Position numbers and translations under genes: made by a program
Assembly (NCBI RefSeq): GCF_000282455.1
Contig: NZ_AKJG01000106.1
Location: 26,159-90,158 of the forward strand
Origin: Pseudomonas sp. GM74
GTDB taxonomy: Bacteria; Pseudomonadota; Gammaproteobacteria; Pseudomonadales; Pseudomonadaceae
Length of the DNA stretch: 64,000 nucleotides
Direction: 5' to 3'
The notes under the pieces: generated by a model
The model's database searches: none
What the model saw: only the letters and a program-made list of their open reading frames with translations
Told to the model about the DNA's origin: nothing
Shown: positions 54,011 to 62,853 of the stretch, in pieces
Numbering within the stretch: position 1 is the first letter of the stretch
Layout: each line of letters opens with the position of its first letter

Positions 54011-54838
54011 ATGAGCCTGTTAAAACACGTGTGGCGGGCGCCCCTGAGCGCCAGGTTCGGTTTGTTGATGATCCTGCTTTACGTGCTGGTGGCGGTGTTC
54101 GCACCGGTACTGGCACCGTTTGGCGAAACCCAGGTGGTGGGCGAGGGCTTTGCGCCGTGGGGCGGGCAGTTCCTGTTGGGCACCGATAACCTGGGGCGCG
54201 ACATGTTCAGCCGCCTGGTCTATGGCGCGCGCAACACCCTGGGCATTGCCTTCCTCACCACGGTATTGGCGTTTTTGCTCGGCGGCTTGAGCGGCCTGAT
54301 CGCGGCGATCAAGGGCGGCTGGGTCGATCAGGGTTTGTCGCGGGTGGTGGACATCCTCATGGCCATTCCGCAACTGATCTTCGCCTTGCTGATCCTCAGC
54401 GTGGTCGGCACCACGGCAACGTCGCTGGTGTTGGTGATTGCGCTGCTGGATGCGACCCGGGTGTTTCGCCTGTCGCGCGCGGTGGCCATGAACGTGGTGG
54501 TGCAGGACTTCGTCGAAGCCGCGCGCCTGCGTGGTGAGGGCCTGTGCTGGCTGGTGACCCGCGAGGTGCTGCCGAACGCGGCGGCACCGCTGATTGCCGA
54601 GTTCGGCCTGCGTTTCTGCTTCGTGTTCCTGTTCATCAGTGCCTTGTCGTTCCTCGGCCTGGGCATTCAACCGCCCACCGCCGACTGGGGCAGCATGGTG
54701 CGCGACAACGCCGTGCTGATCACCTTCGGCGACATCAGTCCGTTGCTGCCCGCCCTGGCCGTGGCCTTGATCACGGTCAGCGTCAACTTCGTCGTCGACT
54801 GGATGCTGCACAAATCCAGCGGCCTCAAGGAATGCTGA
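54011..54838 (+). CDS. Peptide-type ABC importer permease (DppC family)
   Basis: A 275-residue permease with an N-terminal DppC-type segment (MILLYVLVAVFAPVLAPFG, then LLGTDNLGRDMFSRLVYGARNTL). The EAA loop is VVQDFVEAARLRGEGLCWLVTREVLPNA. It forms the channel with the preceding permease. Ends 2 bases before the ATPase start. Confidence 0.94.
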   Translation: MSLLKHVWRAPLSARFGLLMILLYVLVAVFAPVLAPFGETQVVGEGFAPWGGQFLLGTDNLGRDMFSRLVYGARNTLGIAFLTTVLAFLLGGLSGLIAAIKGGWVDQGLSRVVDILMAIPQLIFALLILSVVGTTATSLVLVIALLDATRVFRLSRAVAMNVVVQDFVEAARLRGEGLCWLVTREVLPNAAAPLIAEFGLRFCFVFLFISALSFLGLGIQPPTADWGSMVRDNAVLITFGDISPLLPALAVALITVSVNFVVDWMLHKSSGLKEC

Positions 54839-54840
54839 AC

Positions 54841-56487
54841 ATGACGACCACAAAACCTTTGCTGGAAATCCGCGACCTGCACATCGAAGGTCATTACGAA
54901 GACGCCTGGCATCCACTGATCAAGGGCATCGACCTGACCCTGCAACGGGGCGAAGTGCTGGGGCTGATCGGCGAGTCCGGTGCGGGCAAGTCGACCCTCG
55001 GCCTGTCGGCCATGGGCTACACCCGCGACGGTTGCCGGATCACCGGCGGCTCGGTGCACTTCGACGGCATCGACTTGCTCAAGGCCACGCCTGAAGCCCT
55101 GCGTAAACTGCGTGGGTTGCGCATTGCCTATGTGGCACAGAGTGCGGCGGCTTCGTTCAACCCGGCCCATCGACTGATCGACCAGCACGTCGAAACCGCT
55201 GTAAAAAACGGCGGCATGAGCCGCGAACAGGCCATGCGCGAGGCGGTGGAGTTGTACCGGGTGCTGCGTTTGCCCAACCCCGAAACCATCGGCCAGCGCT
55301 ATCCGCATCAGGTCTCCGGCGGCCAGTTGCAGCGGGTCATGACCGCGATGGCCATGGCTTGTCACCCGGACCTGATCATCTTCGACGAACCGACCACGGC
55401 ACTGGACGTCACCACCCAGATCGAAGTCCTCGCCGCCATTCGCGACGCCGTGGCGACCTATGGCAGCGCGGCGATCTACATCAGCCACGACCTGGCGGTG
55501 GTCGCGCAGATGGCCGACCGCATCATGGTGCTGCGCCACGGCAAACTGGTGGAAGAGGCCGAGACCCGCAAGATGCTCGGCGACCCGCAAGAGGACTACA
55601 CCAAGTCACTGTGGGCGGTGCGCAGTTTCCGCACCGAGCCCAAGGCCTGCCCGCAACAGGAACAACCGCTGCTGGAGCTGCGCAACAGCTGCGCCAGTTA
55701 TGGCCGGCAACCGGTGCTGCACGACGTGTCGTTGAAGCTGTATCGCGGCCAGACCCTGGCGGTGATCGGCGAATCCGGTAGCGGCAAGAGCTCCACGGCG
55801 CGGCTGATCACCGGATTGCTGCCGCCGACTTACGGCCAGGTGCTGTACGACGGCGAACCCTTGCCGGCGGACTTTCGCCAACGCAGCAAGGAACAACTGC
55901 GGCGCATCCAGATGATCTACCAGATCCCCGACACGGCGCTGAACCCGCGTCAGCGCATCGTCGACATCATCGGTCGGCCATTGACGTTTTATCTGGGCCT
56001 CAAGGGCAAGGCCATGCGTGCCCGGGTCGCCGAACTGCTGGAGATGATCGAACTCGACCCGGCGACCTTCATGGAGCGCCAGCCCCGGGAGCTGTCGGGC
56101 GGGCAGAAACAACGCATCTGCATCGCCAGGGCCCTGGCGGCGGATCCGCAACTGATCATCTGCGATGAAGTGACCTCGGCCCTGGACCAACTGGTGGCCG
56201 AAGGCGTACTGAAATTGCTCAACCGCATCCAGCAACAACTGGGTGTCGCCTATCTGTTCATCACTCACGATGTTGCTACTGTGCGGGCGATTGCCGATGA
56301 GGTATTGGTGATGCAACGGGGCAGGGTGGTGGACCACGGCTCGCGCAGCCAGATCTTCACCCCGCCGCACCAGGACTACACCGGGCTGCTGTTTTCTTCC
56401 GAACCGCAAATGGACCCCGACTGGCTCGACCGCTTGCTGGCCACACGCGCTTGCACACCTTCAACCGATTCGCTGGAACAAGTCTAA
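54841..56487 (+). CDS. Fused double ATPase of a peptide-type ABC importer (DppD-DppF)
   Basis: A 548-residue protein with two complete ABC domains. The first has Walker A GESGAGKST (about 44-52), signature HQVSGGQLQR and Walker B LIIFDEPTTALD; the second (from about 275) has GESGSGKSS, LSGGQKQR and LIICDEVTSALD. Most Dpp/Opp systems encode the two ATPases separately; here they are one chain. Both halves look active. ATG 54841 follows AAGGAA; a far longer open frame upstream is an overlap with the permease gene. Confidence 0.94.
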   Translation: MTTTKPLLEIRDLHIEGHYEDAWHPLIKGIDLTLQRGEVLGLIGESGAGKSTLGLSAMGYTRDGCRITGGSVHFDGIDLLKATPEALRKLRGLRIAYVAQSAAASFNPAHRLIDQHVETAVKNGGMSREQAMREAVELYRVLRLPNPETIGQRYPHQVSGGQLQRVMTAMAMACHPDLIIFDEPTTALDVTTQIEVLAAIRDAVATYGSAAIYISHDLAVVAQMADRIMVLRHGKLVEEAETRKMLGDPQEDYTKSLWAVRSFRTEPKACPQQEQPLLELRNSCASYGRQPVLHDVSLKLYRGQTLAVIGESGSGKSSTARLITGLLPPTYGQVLYDGEPLPADFRQRSKEQLRRIQMIYQIPDTALNPRQRIVDIIGRPLTFYLGLKGKAMRARVAELLEMIELDPATFMERQPRELSGGQKQRICIARALAADPQLIICDEVTSALDQLVAEGVLKLLNRIQQQLGVAYLFITHDVATVRAIADEVLVMQRGRVVDHGSRSQIFTPPHQDYTGLLFSSEPQMDPDWLDRLLATRACTPSTDSLEQV

Positions 56488-56496
56488 GGAACCACC

Positions 56497-57207
56497 ATGA
56501 AAGTACTGATCGTCCACGCTCACCCGGAGCCGCAATCCTTCACCGCCGCCCTGCGTGACCAGGCCGTCGCCACCCTCGAAGCCCAGGGCCACGAAGTGCA
56601 GGTCAGCGACCTGTACAAAATGAACTGGAACCCGGTGGCCAGCGATGCCGACTTCTCGAATCGGGAAAACCCCGAGTATCTGGTCTATGCCCTGGAACAA
56701 CGCCTGGGCGTGAAGAGCCAGTCGCTGGCGCCGGACATCCAGGCCGAACTGGACAAACTGCTGTGGGCCGACCTGCTGATCCTCAACTTCCCGATCTTCT
56801 GGTTCTCCACCCCGGCCATGCTCAAGGGCTGGATCGACCGGGTGCTGGTGTCGGGCATCTGCTATGGCGGCAAGCGCTTCTACGATCAGGGTGGGTTGGC
56901 CGGCAAGAAGGCGCTGGTGACCGTGACCCTGGGCGGGCGTGAACACATGTTCGGCGACGGTGCGATCCACGGCCCATTGGAGGACATGCTGCGCCCGATC
57001 CTGCGCGGCACGCTGGCTTACGTCGGCTTCGATGTGCTGGAACCCTTCGTGGCCTGGCATGTGCCGTACATCAGCGACGAAGCGCGCAAGGGCTTTCTCG
57101 ATGACTACAGCCAGCGATTGCTGCATTTAAGCGACGAGCAGCCGTTGGTGTTTCCGAAGCTGGCGCAATTCGATGACAAGCTCTATCCCCTGACACCCAA
57201 TGCCTGA
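56497..57207 (+). CDS. NAD(P)H:quinone oxidoreductase, flavodoxin-like fold
   Basis: A 236-residue protein of the Flavodoxin_2 (NQO1/KefF/MdaB) family. It shows VLIVHAHPEPQSF at the N-terminus, an FMN/FAD phosphate motif, and WADLLILNFPIFWFSTPAMLKGWIDRVL, the family flavin-binding core. It follows the ATPase gene by 9 bases. An NAD(P)H quinone oxidoreductase also follows aruH in P. aeruginosa, so this gene keeps the aru order with the aldehyde dehydrogenase and transporter genes inserted before it. Confidence 0.92.
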   Translation: MKVLIVHAHPEPQSFTAALRDQAVATLEAQGHEVQVSDLYKMNWNPVASDADFSNRENPEYLVYALEQRLGVKSQSLAPDIQAELDKLLWADLLILNFPIFWFSTPAMLKGWIDRVLVSGICYGGKRFYDQGGLAGKKALVTVTLGGREHMFGDGAIHGPLEDMLRPILRGTLAYVGFDVLEPFVAWHVPYISDEARKGFLDDYSQRLLHLSDEQPLVFPKLAQFDDKLYPLTPNA

Positions 57208-57225
57208 TTGAACACCACACCCCCA

Positions 57226-57581
57226 TGTGGGAGCGGGCTTGCTCGCGAATGAGATCTGTCAGTTGACCCCACTGGCGACTGACACACCGCCTTCGCGAGC
57301 AAGCCCGCTCCCACAATGATCGGCGCTACCGCGGATGCCTGACCAACACCACAAAACCTGTGGGAGCGGGCTTGCCCGCGAAGAGGGCATCAGCTTCAAC
57401 ATCCATGTTGACCGAGCCACCGCCATCGCGAGCAAGCTCGCTCCCACAATGATCGGCGCTGCCGCAGATGCCTGACCAACACCACAAAACCTGTGGGAGC
57501 GGGCTTGCCCGCGATGAGGGCATCAGCTTCAACATCTATGTTGACCGAGCCTCTTCCATCGCGAGCAAGCTCGCTCCCACA
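57226..57581. repeat. Array of three REP/BIME elements with a 133-bp tandem duplication
   Basis: Three family A pairs lie at 57226-57315, 57357-57448 and 57490-57581. The unit 57314-57446 is repeated at 57447-57579, 133 bp each with about seven mismatches, including the non-REP linker containing ATGATCGGCGCT and ACCAACACCACAAAACC. The rest of the 588-base gap (57582-57795) has no recognisable gene and should carry the promoter of the porin-like gene. Confidence 0.92.
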
Positions 57582-57795
57582 AAGACCTGCATTGTTCTGA
57601 ATACGCAAACACTGAAGTCGCCGAGAATGGAATTGTTGGTGCAGTGGCGGGCTTGTAGCCTCCATTACGCCGAACACCACGATCCGCCAACGACCGGGTG
57701 GAGCTCAAGCCAGGGCTCATCAAGACGTCATACCTTGCTTTCGGCCTCATGCCCCTTCGGGGGATTGGCGCCTAATAAAAATAAGGAAGGCAGGT

Positions 57796-59142
57796 ATGAG
57801 TATTCGTGCATGGGTTTGCGCAGCAACCCTGTTCGCGCCCGTTCTGGGCGCCGACGTTTTGTTTCCCTCTATGGCTCTGGCAGCAGACGATCCCATGGGT
57901 TCGCTGGTGCGCAATGTCTTCGGCGACAGCCTTGAGCGCGAACACGGGATCAAGATCTACGGCTGGGCTCAGGCCGGTGTGATCTATAACAACAACGGCA
58001 CGGATGACGTCAGCAAGCAGAGCTTCTTCAATACCGACGAAGGTGTGAACCTCAACCAGTTCGCCCTGGCCGTGGAAAAGAAACCCAAGAGCAATGTGAT
58101 CGGCCGCGTCGGACCGTTTCCCGGCGCGATGCCGCAAGAAGCTGATTGGGGTTTCAACGTCACGGCGCTGTACGGCAAGGATGCGCGCTTCTTCAAGACC
58201 TACGGCTGGGACGAAGACCTGAGCGTCAACCGCGACAACAAGCCTGAAGATCCGGCGTTCACCGTCGCCCAGGCTTACGTCAACTTCTACTTCCCCGTGC
58301 TCGGCGGCTCTGAGCTGATGATCGGGATTTTCCACACACCGCTGGAAAACGAAATCGGTTTCGCCTTGCCATCTCCGGCCCCGACTGACTTCTACTCCCA
58401 CACCTATTCATTCATGCACGGCCCGGCCAAACATGCCGGTGCACTGTACTCGTTCAAACTGCCTTCGGAACCGGGCGAAAGCATGCTCGGCTTCGAACTG
58501 GGGGTGGTTCAGGGCTGGAACAACCTGCAGGATCCCAATCACTCGCCGGACGTGATCGCCAACGTGCGCTGGCGCTCGGCGGACTTCGGCACCTGGATCG
58601 ACTGGGAAAACATCTACGGTAATGGCGCTGGCGACAGTTTCGCCGAATGCAGTTGTGGCTCGCCGCTGCCGGCGGGCACCAAGGATGACGACTACAAGCG
58701 CCTGGCGTCCTACCTGACCCTGTCGCAAGTGCTCGACCCGAACAACCGCGTGGCGCTGGAGTTGAACTACGGCAAGCAGGAGCAGGGCGCCTTCGCCGGG
58801 TTCGCCAACAAGAACGACGCGACCTGGTATGGCACGGACGTGAACTGGTACCACAAACTCAGCGAAAACCTGATGTGGAACAGTCGCGCCGAGTGGTTCT
58901 ACACCGACGCCCCGGTCCACGTGATGATGGCCAACATCGACCCGAACACTGGCATCCCGGACCCGACCTGGGGCAGCTTCTACGGCGTCACCACCAACCT
59001 GGCCTGGACGCCGACACCCAACGTGCGCCTGCGCCCGGAACTGCGCTACGACATCCATTCAGGCCCCGGCCGCGATGCCTATGCCGACGGCGAAAAGGAT
59101 TCGCAAGTGGTCGCGTCGTTCGACGTCAGTTTCTTCTTCTGA
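57796..59142 (+). CDS. Outer-membrane beta-barrel protein, OmpL-like (porin-2 family)
   Basis: A 448-residue exported protein. Signal peptide to about 28 (cut near ALA-AD). The mature part is rich in alternating aromatic/hydrophobic strands and ends in Phe (VSFFF), the usual outer-membrane insertion signal. YGWAQAGVIYNNNGTDD and the SQVVASFDVSFFF end match the BBP2/OmpL-like barrels. It is followed 87 bases later by a Liv-type transporter, so it may be the outer-membrane pore for that system. Good ribosome site AAGGAAGGCAGG. Confidence 0.85.
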   Translation: MSIRAWVCAATLFAPVLGADVLFPSMALAADDPMGSLVRNVFGDSLEREHGIKIYGWAQAGVIYNNNGTDDVSKQSFFNTDEGVNLNQFALAVEKKPKSNVIGRVGPFPGAMPQEADWGFNVTALYGKDARFFKTYGWDEDLSVNRDNKPEDPAFTVAQAYVNFYFPVLGGSELMIGIFHTPLENEIGFALPSPAPTDFYSHTYSFMHGPAKHAGALYSFKLPSEPGESMLGFELGVVQGWNNLQDPNHSPDVIANVRWRSADFGTWIDWENIYGNGAGDSFAECSCGSPLPAGTKDDDYKRLASYLTLSQVLDPNNRVALELNYGKQEQGAFAGFANKNDATWYGTDVNWYHKLSENLMWNSRAEWFYTDAPVHVMMANIDPNTGIPDPTWGSFYGVTTNLAWTPTPNVRLRPELRYDIHSGPGRDAYADGEKDSQVVASFDVSFFF

Positions 59143-59229
59143 ACGGATTTCCCTGCTTTACCCCTGACCCTGCGTGATGGCCCGGCCACACGTGGCGACC
59201 CTGTTCGTCCAGGCTTTTGGAGTACTTAC

Positions 59230-60540
59230 ATGACAGACAACAACGATAAAAACCTGTTAGACCGCGACTTCTCCCGCCGTGATTTCCTGCGCAGTACCGG
59301 CATTGCCGTCGGTGGCGTGGCACTGGCAAGCATGCCGTTCACCTTTGCTATCGGCGGTGAGCGGGTGATCAAACTGGGCTATGTCAGCCCGCAGACCGGA
59401 CCGTTGGCGCCGTTTGCGGCTGCCGACAACTACATCATCGAGTCGCTCAAGCAAGTCTTGAAGAACTCGATCAATGTCGCAGGCAAGGCCTATCGTCTGG
59501 AGGTCATCGTCAAGGACAGCCAGTCCAACCCCAACCGCGCGGCGGAAGTGGCGAGCGAGCTGATTCTCTCGGACCAGGTCGATCTGATGCTGGTGTCGTC
59601 GACCCCGGAAACCACCAACCCGGTTTCCGATCAATGCGAAATCAACGAGGTTCCGTGCATCTCCACGGTGGCGCCGTGGCAGCCGTGGTTCTTTACCCGT
59701 GGCGGCAAACCGGAGCAGGGCTTTGAGTGGACTTACCACTTTTTCTGGGGCTTGGAAGATGTGATCGGTACTTACAGCGCCATGTGGGGGGCGATGCCAT
59801 CGAACAAAGTGGTCGGCGGCCTGTTCCCCAATGACGGCGATGGCAATGCGTGGGGCGACCAGAAGCTCGGTTTTCCGCCGGTACTGGCGCGAAAGGGCTT
59901 TCAACTGGTCGACCCTGGCCGCTTCCAGAGTCTGACTGACGACTTCTCTGCACAGATTGCCGCGTTCAAAAAGGCCGACGTCGAGATCGTCACCGGCGTG
60001 GTCATCCCGCCGGACCTGAGCACGTTCTGGACCCAGGCCCGGCAGCAAGGCTTCAATCCGAAAGCCGTGTCGGTGGGCAAGGCATTGTTGTTTCCGACGG
60101 CAGTCGAGGCATTGGGCAAGGCCGGCAACAACCTGTCGACCGAAATCTGGTGGAGCCCGACGCACCCGTTCAGTTCGTCATTGACCGGCGCCAGTGCCGG
60201 CCAATTGGCCCAGGGTTTCACCCAGGCCACCGGCAAGCAGTGGACGCAACCGTTGGGGTTCGTGCATGCCCTGTTCGAACTGGCAGTGGACATCCTCAAG
60301 CGCACCGAAGAAATCGGCAACGCCCAAGCAGTCCGCGATGCCTTGCTCAAGACCAACCTCAACACCGTGGTCGGCCCGATCAACTGGAATGGCGGACCGG
60401 TGAAGAACGTCGCCAAGACGCCTCTGGTCAGCGGCCAGTGGCGACTGGGCAAGGACAATAAATACGACCTGATCGTGACCAGCAATGCCACCGCCCCGGC
60501 GATCCCGCTGGGCGGCGAGATGCAGGCCATTACGTATTGA
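59230..60540 (+). CDS. Liv/urea-type ABC binding protein with Tat signal
   Basis: A 436-residue Periplasmic_BP_6 (LivJ/UrtA/AmiC-like) protein. The signal SRRDFLRSTGIAVGG (15-29) is a clear twin-arginine motif. The mature start KLGYVSPQTGPLAPFAAAD is the classical LivJ segment; KDSQSNPNRAAEVASELI follows. It is the first gene of the transporter. Ligand not determinable; relatives bind branched amino acids, amides or urea. Confidence 0.9.
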   Translation: MTDNNDKNLLDRDFSRRDFLRSTGIAVGGVALASMPFTFAIGGERVIKLGYVSPQTGPLAPFAAADNYIIESLKQVLKNSINVAGKAYRLEVIVKDSQSNPNRAAEVASELILSDQVDLMLVSSTPETTNPVSDQCEINEVPCISTVAPWQPWFFTRGGKPEQGFEWTYHFFWGLEDVIGTYSAMWGAMPSNKVVGGLFPNDGDGNAWGDQKLGFPPVLARKGFQLVDPGRFQSLTDDFSAQIAAFKKADVEIVTGVVIPPDLSTFWTQARQQGFNPKAVSVGKALLFPTAVEALGKAGNNLSTEIWWSPTHPFSSSLTGASAGQLAQGFTQATGKQWTQPLGFVHALFELAVDILKRTEEIGNAQAVRDALLKTNLNTVVGPINWNGGPVKNVAKTPLVSGQWRLGKDNKYDLIVTSNATAPAIPLGGEMQAITY

Positions 60541-60565
60541 TCGCGCAACAGGACACGGGTGCATC

Positions 60566-61291
60566 ATGCAACAACCACTTCTGCAAATGACCGATGTGCA
60601 CAAAAGTTACGGCTCGGTGAAGGTCACGGATGCCATCGACCTGACCCTGCAACCCGGTGAAGCCCTGGGTATCATCGGTCCCAATGGCGCGGGTAAAAGC
60701 ACGCTGTTCAACCTGATCGCCGGTGGCGTGGCGGCCGACAAAGGACAGATCCATTTCGAAGGCCGCAACGTCACCCGCGAACCTGTGTTCAAGCGCTGTC
60801 AGCAGGGCATCGGCCGTTCCCATCAGATTCCGCATCCGTTCGTGAAAATGACCGTGTTCGAGAACCTGTTGGTGGGCGCAACCTTCGGTGCACGGCTGCG
60901 TGACAACGAAGCCAGTCAGTGGTGTGCGCAGACGCTGGAACTCACTGGCCTGATGCGCAAGGCCAACGTGCTGGCCGGCTCACTGACCTTGCTCGACCGC
61001 AAGCGCCTGGAAATGGCCCGGGCCTTGTCGACCCAGCCGCGCCTGTTGTTGCTCGACGAAATTGCCGGTGGCCTGACCGAACCGGAATGCCTGGCACTGG
61101 TGGAAACCATTCAAGGCATCCACAAGTCCGGCGTTGCCATCATCTGGATCGAGCACATTGTGCATGCCTTGCTGGCGGTGGTCAGTCGCCTGACGGTGAT
61201 CAACTTCGGCGCCAAGCTGGCCGAAGGCGAACCGCGCAGCGTGATGACCGATCCTCGGGTCCAGGACATTTACATGGGCATCGGGAGCTGA
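60566..61291 (+). CDS. Liv-type ABC importer ATPase (LivG-like)
   Basis: A 241-residue ATPase: Walker A GPNGAGKST (about 39-47), a Q-loop region, signature-like LTLLDRKRLEMARAL (the signature is degenerate, as often in LivG, with AGSLT in place of LSGG), Walker B LLLLDEIAGG and the IEH switch His. ATG 60566 gives the family N-terminus LLQMTDVHKSYG; the longer open frame overlaps the binding protein gene. Confidence 0.92.
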   Translation: MQQPLLQMTDVHKSYGSVKVTDAIDLTLQPGEALGIIGPNGAGKSTLFNLIAGGVAADKGQIHFEGRNVTREPVFKRCQQGIGRSHQIPHPFVKMTVFENLLVGATFGARLRDNEASQWCAQTLELTGLMRKANVLAGSLTLLDRKRLEMARALSTQPRLLLLDEIAGGLTEPECLALVETIQGIHKSGVAIIWIEHIVHALLAVVSRLTVINFGAKLAEGEPRSVMTDPRVQDIYMGIGS

Positions 61292-61294
61292 CGC

Positions 61295-61987
61295 ATGCTG
61301 ACCATCGAAAAACTCTGCGCCGGCTATGGCGACTTTCAAGCGCTATTCGACATCAGCCTGACCCTTGAGGCCGGTGAAACCGTGGCGATCATCGGCTCCA
61401 ACGGCGCGGGCAAGTCGACGTTCCTGCGCTCCTTGGCCGGGTTGATCAAGAACCAGCCGAGCGCCATTACTTTCAAGGGGCAGGCCATTGGCGACATGGC
61501 AGCCAATCGGGTGCTGGAGCGCGGCATCGCGCTGGTGCCGGAAGGCCGCAAGCTGTTTCCCTCGCTGACGGTGGAAGAAAACCTGCTGATCGGCGCCTAC
61601 AGCAAACGCCCGGGACCGTGGACGCTCAAGCGCATCTATCAGTTGTTCCCTGTGCTGGAAAAACTGCGCAAGCGACCGGGCACCGCTCTGTCTGGCGGCC
61701 AGCAGCAAATGGTCGCGATTGGCCGGGGCCTGATGGCCAACCCGCACTTGCTGTTGTGCGACGAAATCAGCCTGGGCCTGGCGCCGACGACGATCAAGGA
61801 CATCTACGCCGCATTGCCCTCGATCAAGGCCGACGGCACCACGGTGATTCTCGTCGAGCAGGACATCAATCAGGCACTGAGTGTGTGCGACCGCTTCTAT
61901 TGCTTCCAGGAAGGGCGGGTGTCCCTCACCGGCCGGCCTGGGGATGCGGACAAAGCACAAATCAAAGCCGCGTATTTCGGGATCTAG
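61295..61987 (+). CDS. Liv-type ABC importer ATPase (LivF-like)
   Basis: A 230-residue ATPase beginning LTIEKLCAGYGDFQALFDISL. Walker A GSNGAGKST (33-41), ALVPEGRKLFPSLTVEENL, signature LSGGQQQM and Walker B LLLCDEISLGLAP are all present, with the switch His replaced by Gln in VEQDIN as is normal in LivF. Starts 3 bases after LivG. Confidence 0.94.
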   Translation: MLTIEKLCAGYGDFQALFDISLTLEAGETVAIIGSNGAGKSTFLRSLAGLIKNQPSAITFKGQAIGDMAANRVLERGIALVPEGRKLFPSLTVEENLLIGAYSKRPGPWTLKRIYQLFPVLEKLRKRPGTALSGGQQQMVAIGRGLMANPHLLLCDEISLGLAPTTIKDIYAALPSIKADGTTVILVEQDINQALSVCDRFYCFQEGRVSLTGRPGDADKAQIKAAYFGI

Positions 61988-61989
61988 TG

Positions 61990-62853
61990 ATGGAATGGCT
62001 CAATACTTTGCTTCAAGGCATGTTGCTCGGCGGCCTGTACGCGATGTTCGCTGTGGGGCTGTCGCTGATGTTCGGCATCATGCGTCTGGTCAACATCGCC
62101 CATGGCGACTTCATTGTGCTGGCGTCGTACCTGGCGCTGGTGGTGGTCAATCATCTGGGCTTCAGCCCGTTGGCGAGTCTGCTGATCGTGGTGCCGCTGA
62201 TGTTCTGTTTCGGCTATCTGCTGCAACGGCTGTTACTCAACCGCACGCTGGGCACGGACATCCTGCCGCCGTTGCTGGTGACGTTCGGCCTGTCGATCAT
62301 CGTGCAGAACGTGCTGCTGGAATTTTTCAGTGCCGACAGCCAAAAACTGGCTCAAGGCGACCTTGAAGTGGCCAGCGTCGGCATGGGCAGCCTGAGCGTC
62401 GGCGTGATGCCGCTGATCGTGTTCTGCAGTGCGTTGCTGATCATCGGCGGCCTGCAATTGCTGTTCTACAAAACATCGTTGGGCCGGGCGTTTCGCGCCA
62501 CCTCTGATGACCAGCACACCGCACGGCTGATGGGCGTCAACAACGCGCACATTTTCGGCCTGGCCATGGCGCTGGCGATGGCCGTGGTGTCGATTGCCGG
62601 CGTGTTCCTGGCGATCCGCACCAGCTTTGACCCTACGGTCGGGCCGGCGCGGCTGTTGTACGGCTTTGAAGCGGTGATCATCGGCGGCCTGGGCAGTCTG
62701 TGGGGCACGCTGGCCGGAGGGGTGATTCTCGGCGTTGCGCAAACCCTGGGGGCAAAAATCGATCCCGGCTGGCAAATCCTCGCCGGTCACCTTGTGTTTC
62801 TGCTGATCCTGGTCGTGCGTCCGCGTGGCCTGTTTCCCCGGAGTGTCGACTGA
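61990..62853 (+). CDS. Liv-type ABC importer permease (LivH-like)
   Basis: A 287-residue permease with about eight helices. The N-terminal LLQGMLLGGLYAMFAVGLSLMFGIMRLVNIAHGDFIVL and the RATSDDQHTARLMGVN coupling segment, plus GFEAVIIGGLGSLWGTLAGG, are typical of LivH/UrtB. Its TGA overlaps the next ATG by one base (TGATG). Confidence 0.94.
   Translation: MEWLNTLLQGMLLGGLYAMFAVGLSLMFGIMRLVNIAHGDFIVLASYLALVVVNHLGFSPLASLLIVVPLMFCFGYLLQRLLLNRTLGTDILPPLLVTFGLSIIVQNVLLEFFSADSQKLAQGDLEVASVGMGSLSVGVMPLIVFCSALLIIGGLQLLFYKTSLGRAFRATSDDQHTARLMGVNNAHIFGLAMALAMAVVSIAGVFLAIRTSFDPTVGPARLLYGFEAVIIGGLGSLWGTLAGGVILGVAQTLGAKIDPGWQILAGHLVFLLILVVRPRGLFPRSVD

Noticed and set aside
57226..57581. CRISPR-like array
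   Set aside because: Repeats are about 90-bp inverted pairs with near-identical linkers, not short direct repeats with unique spacers, and no cas genes are near.
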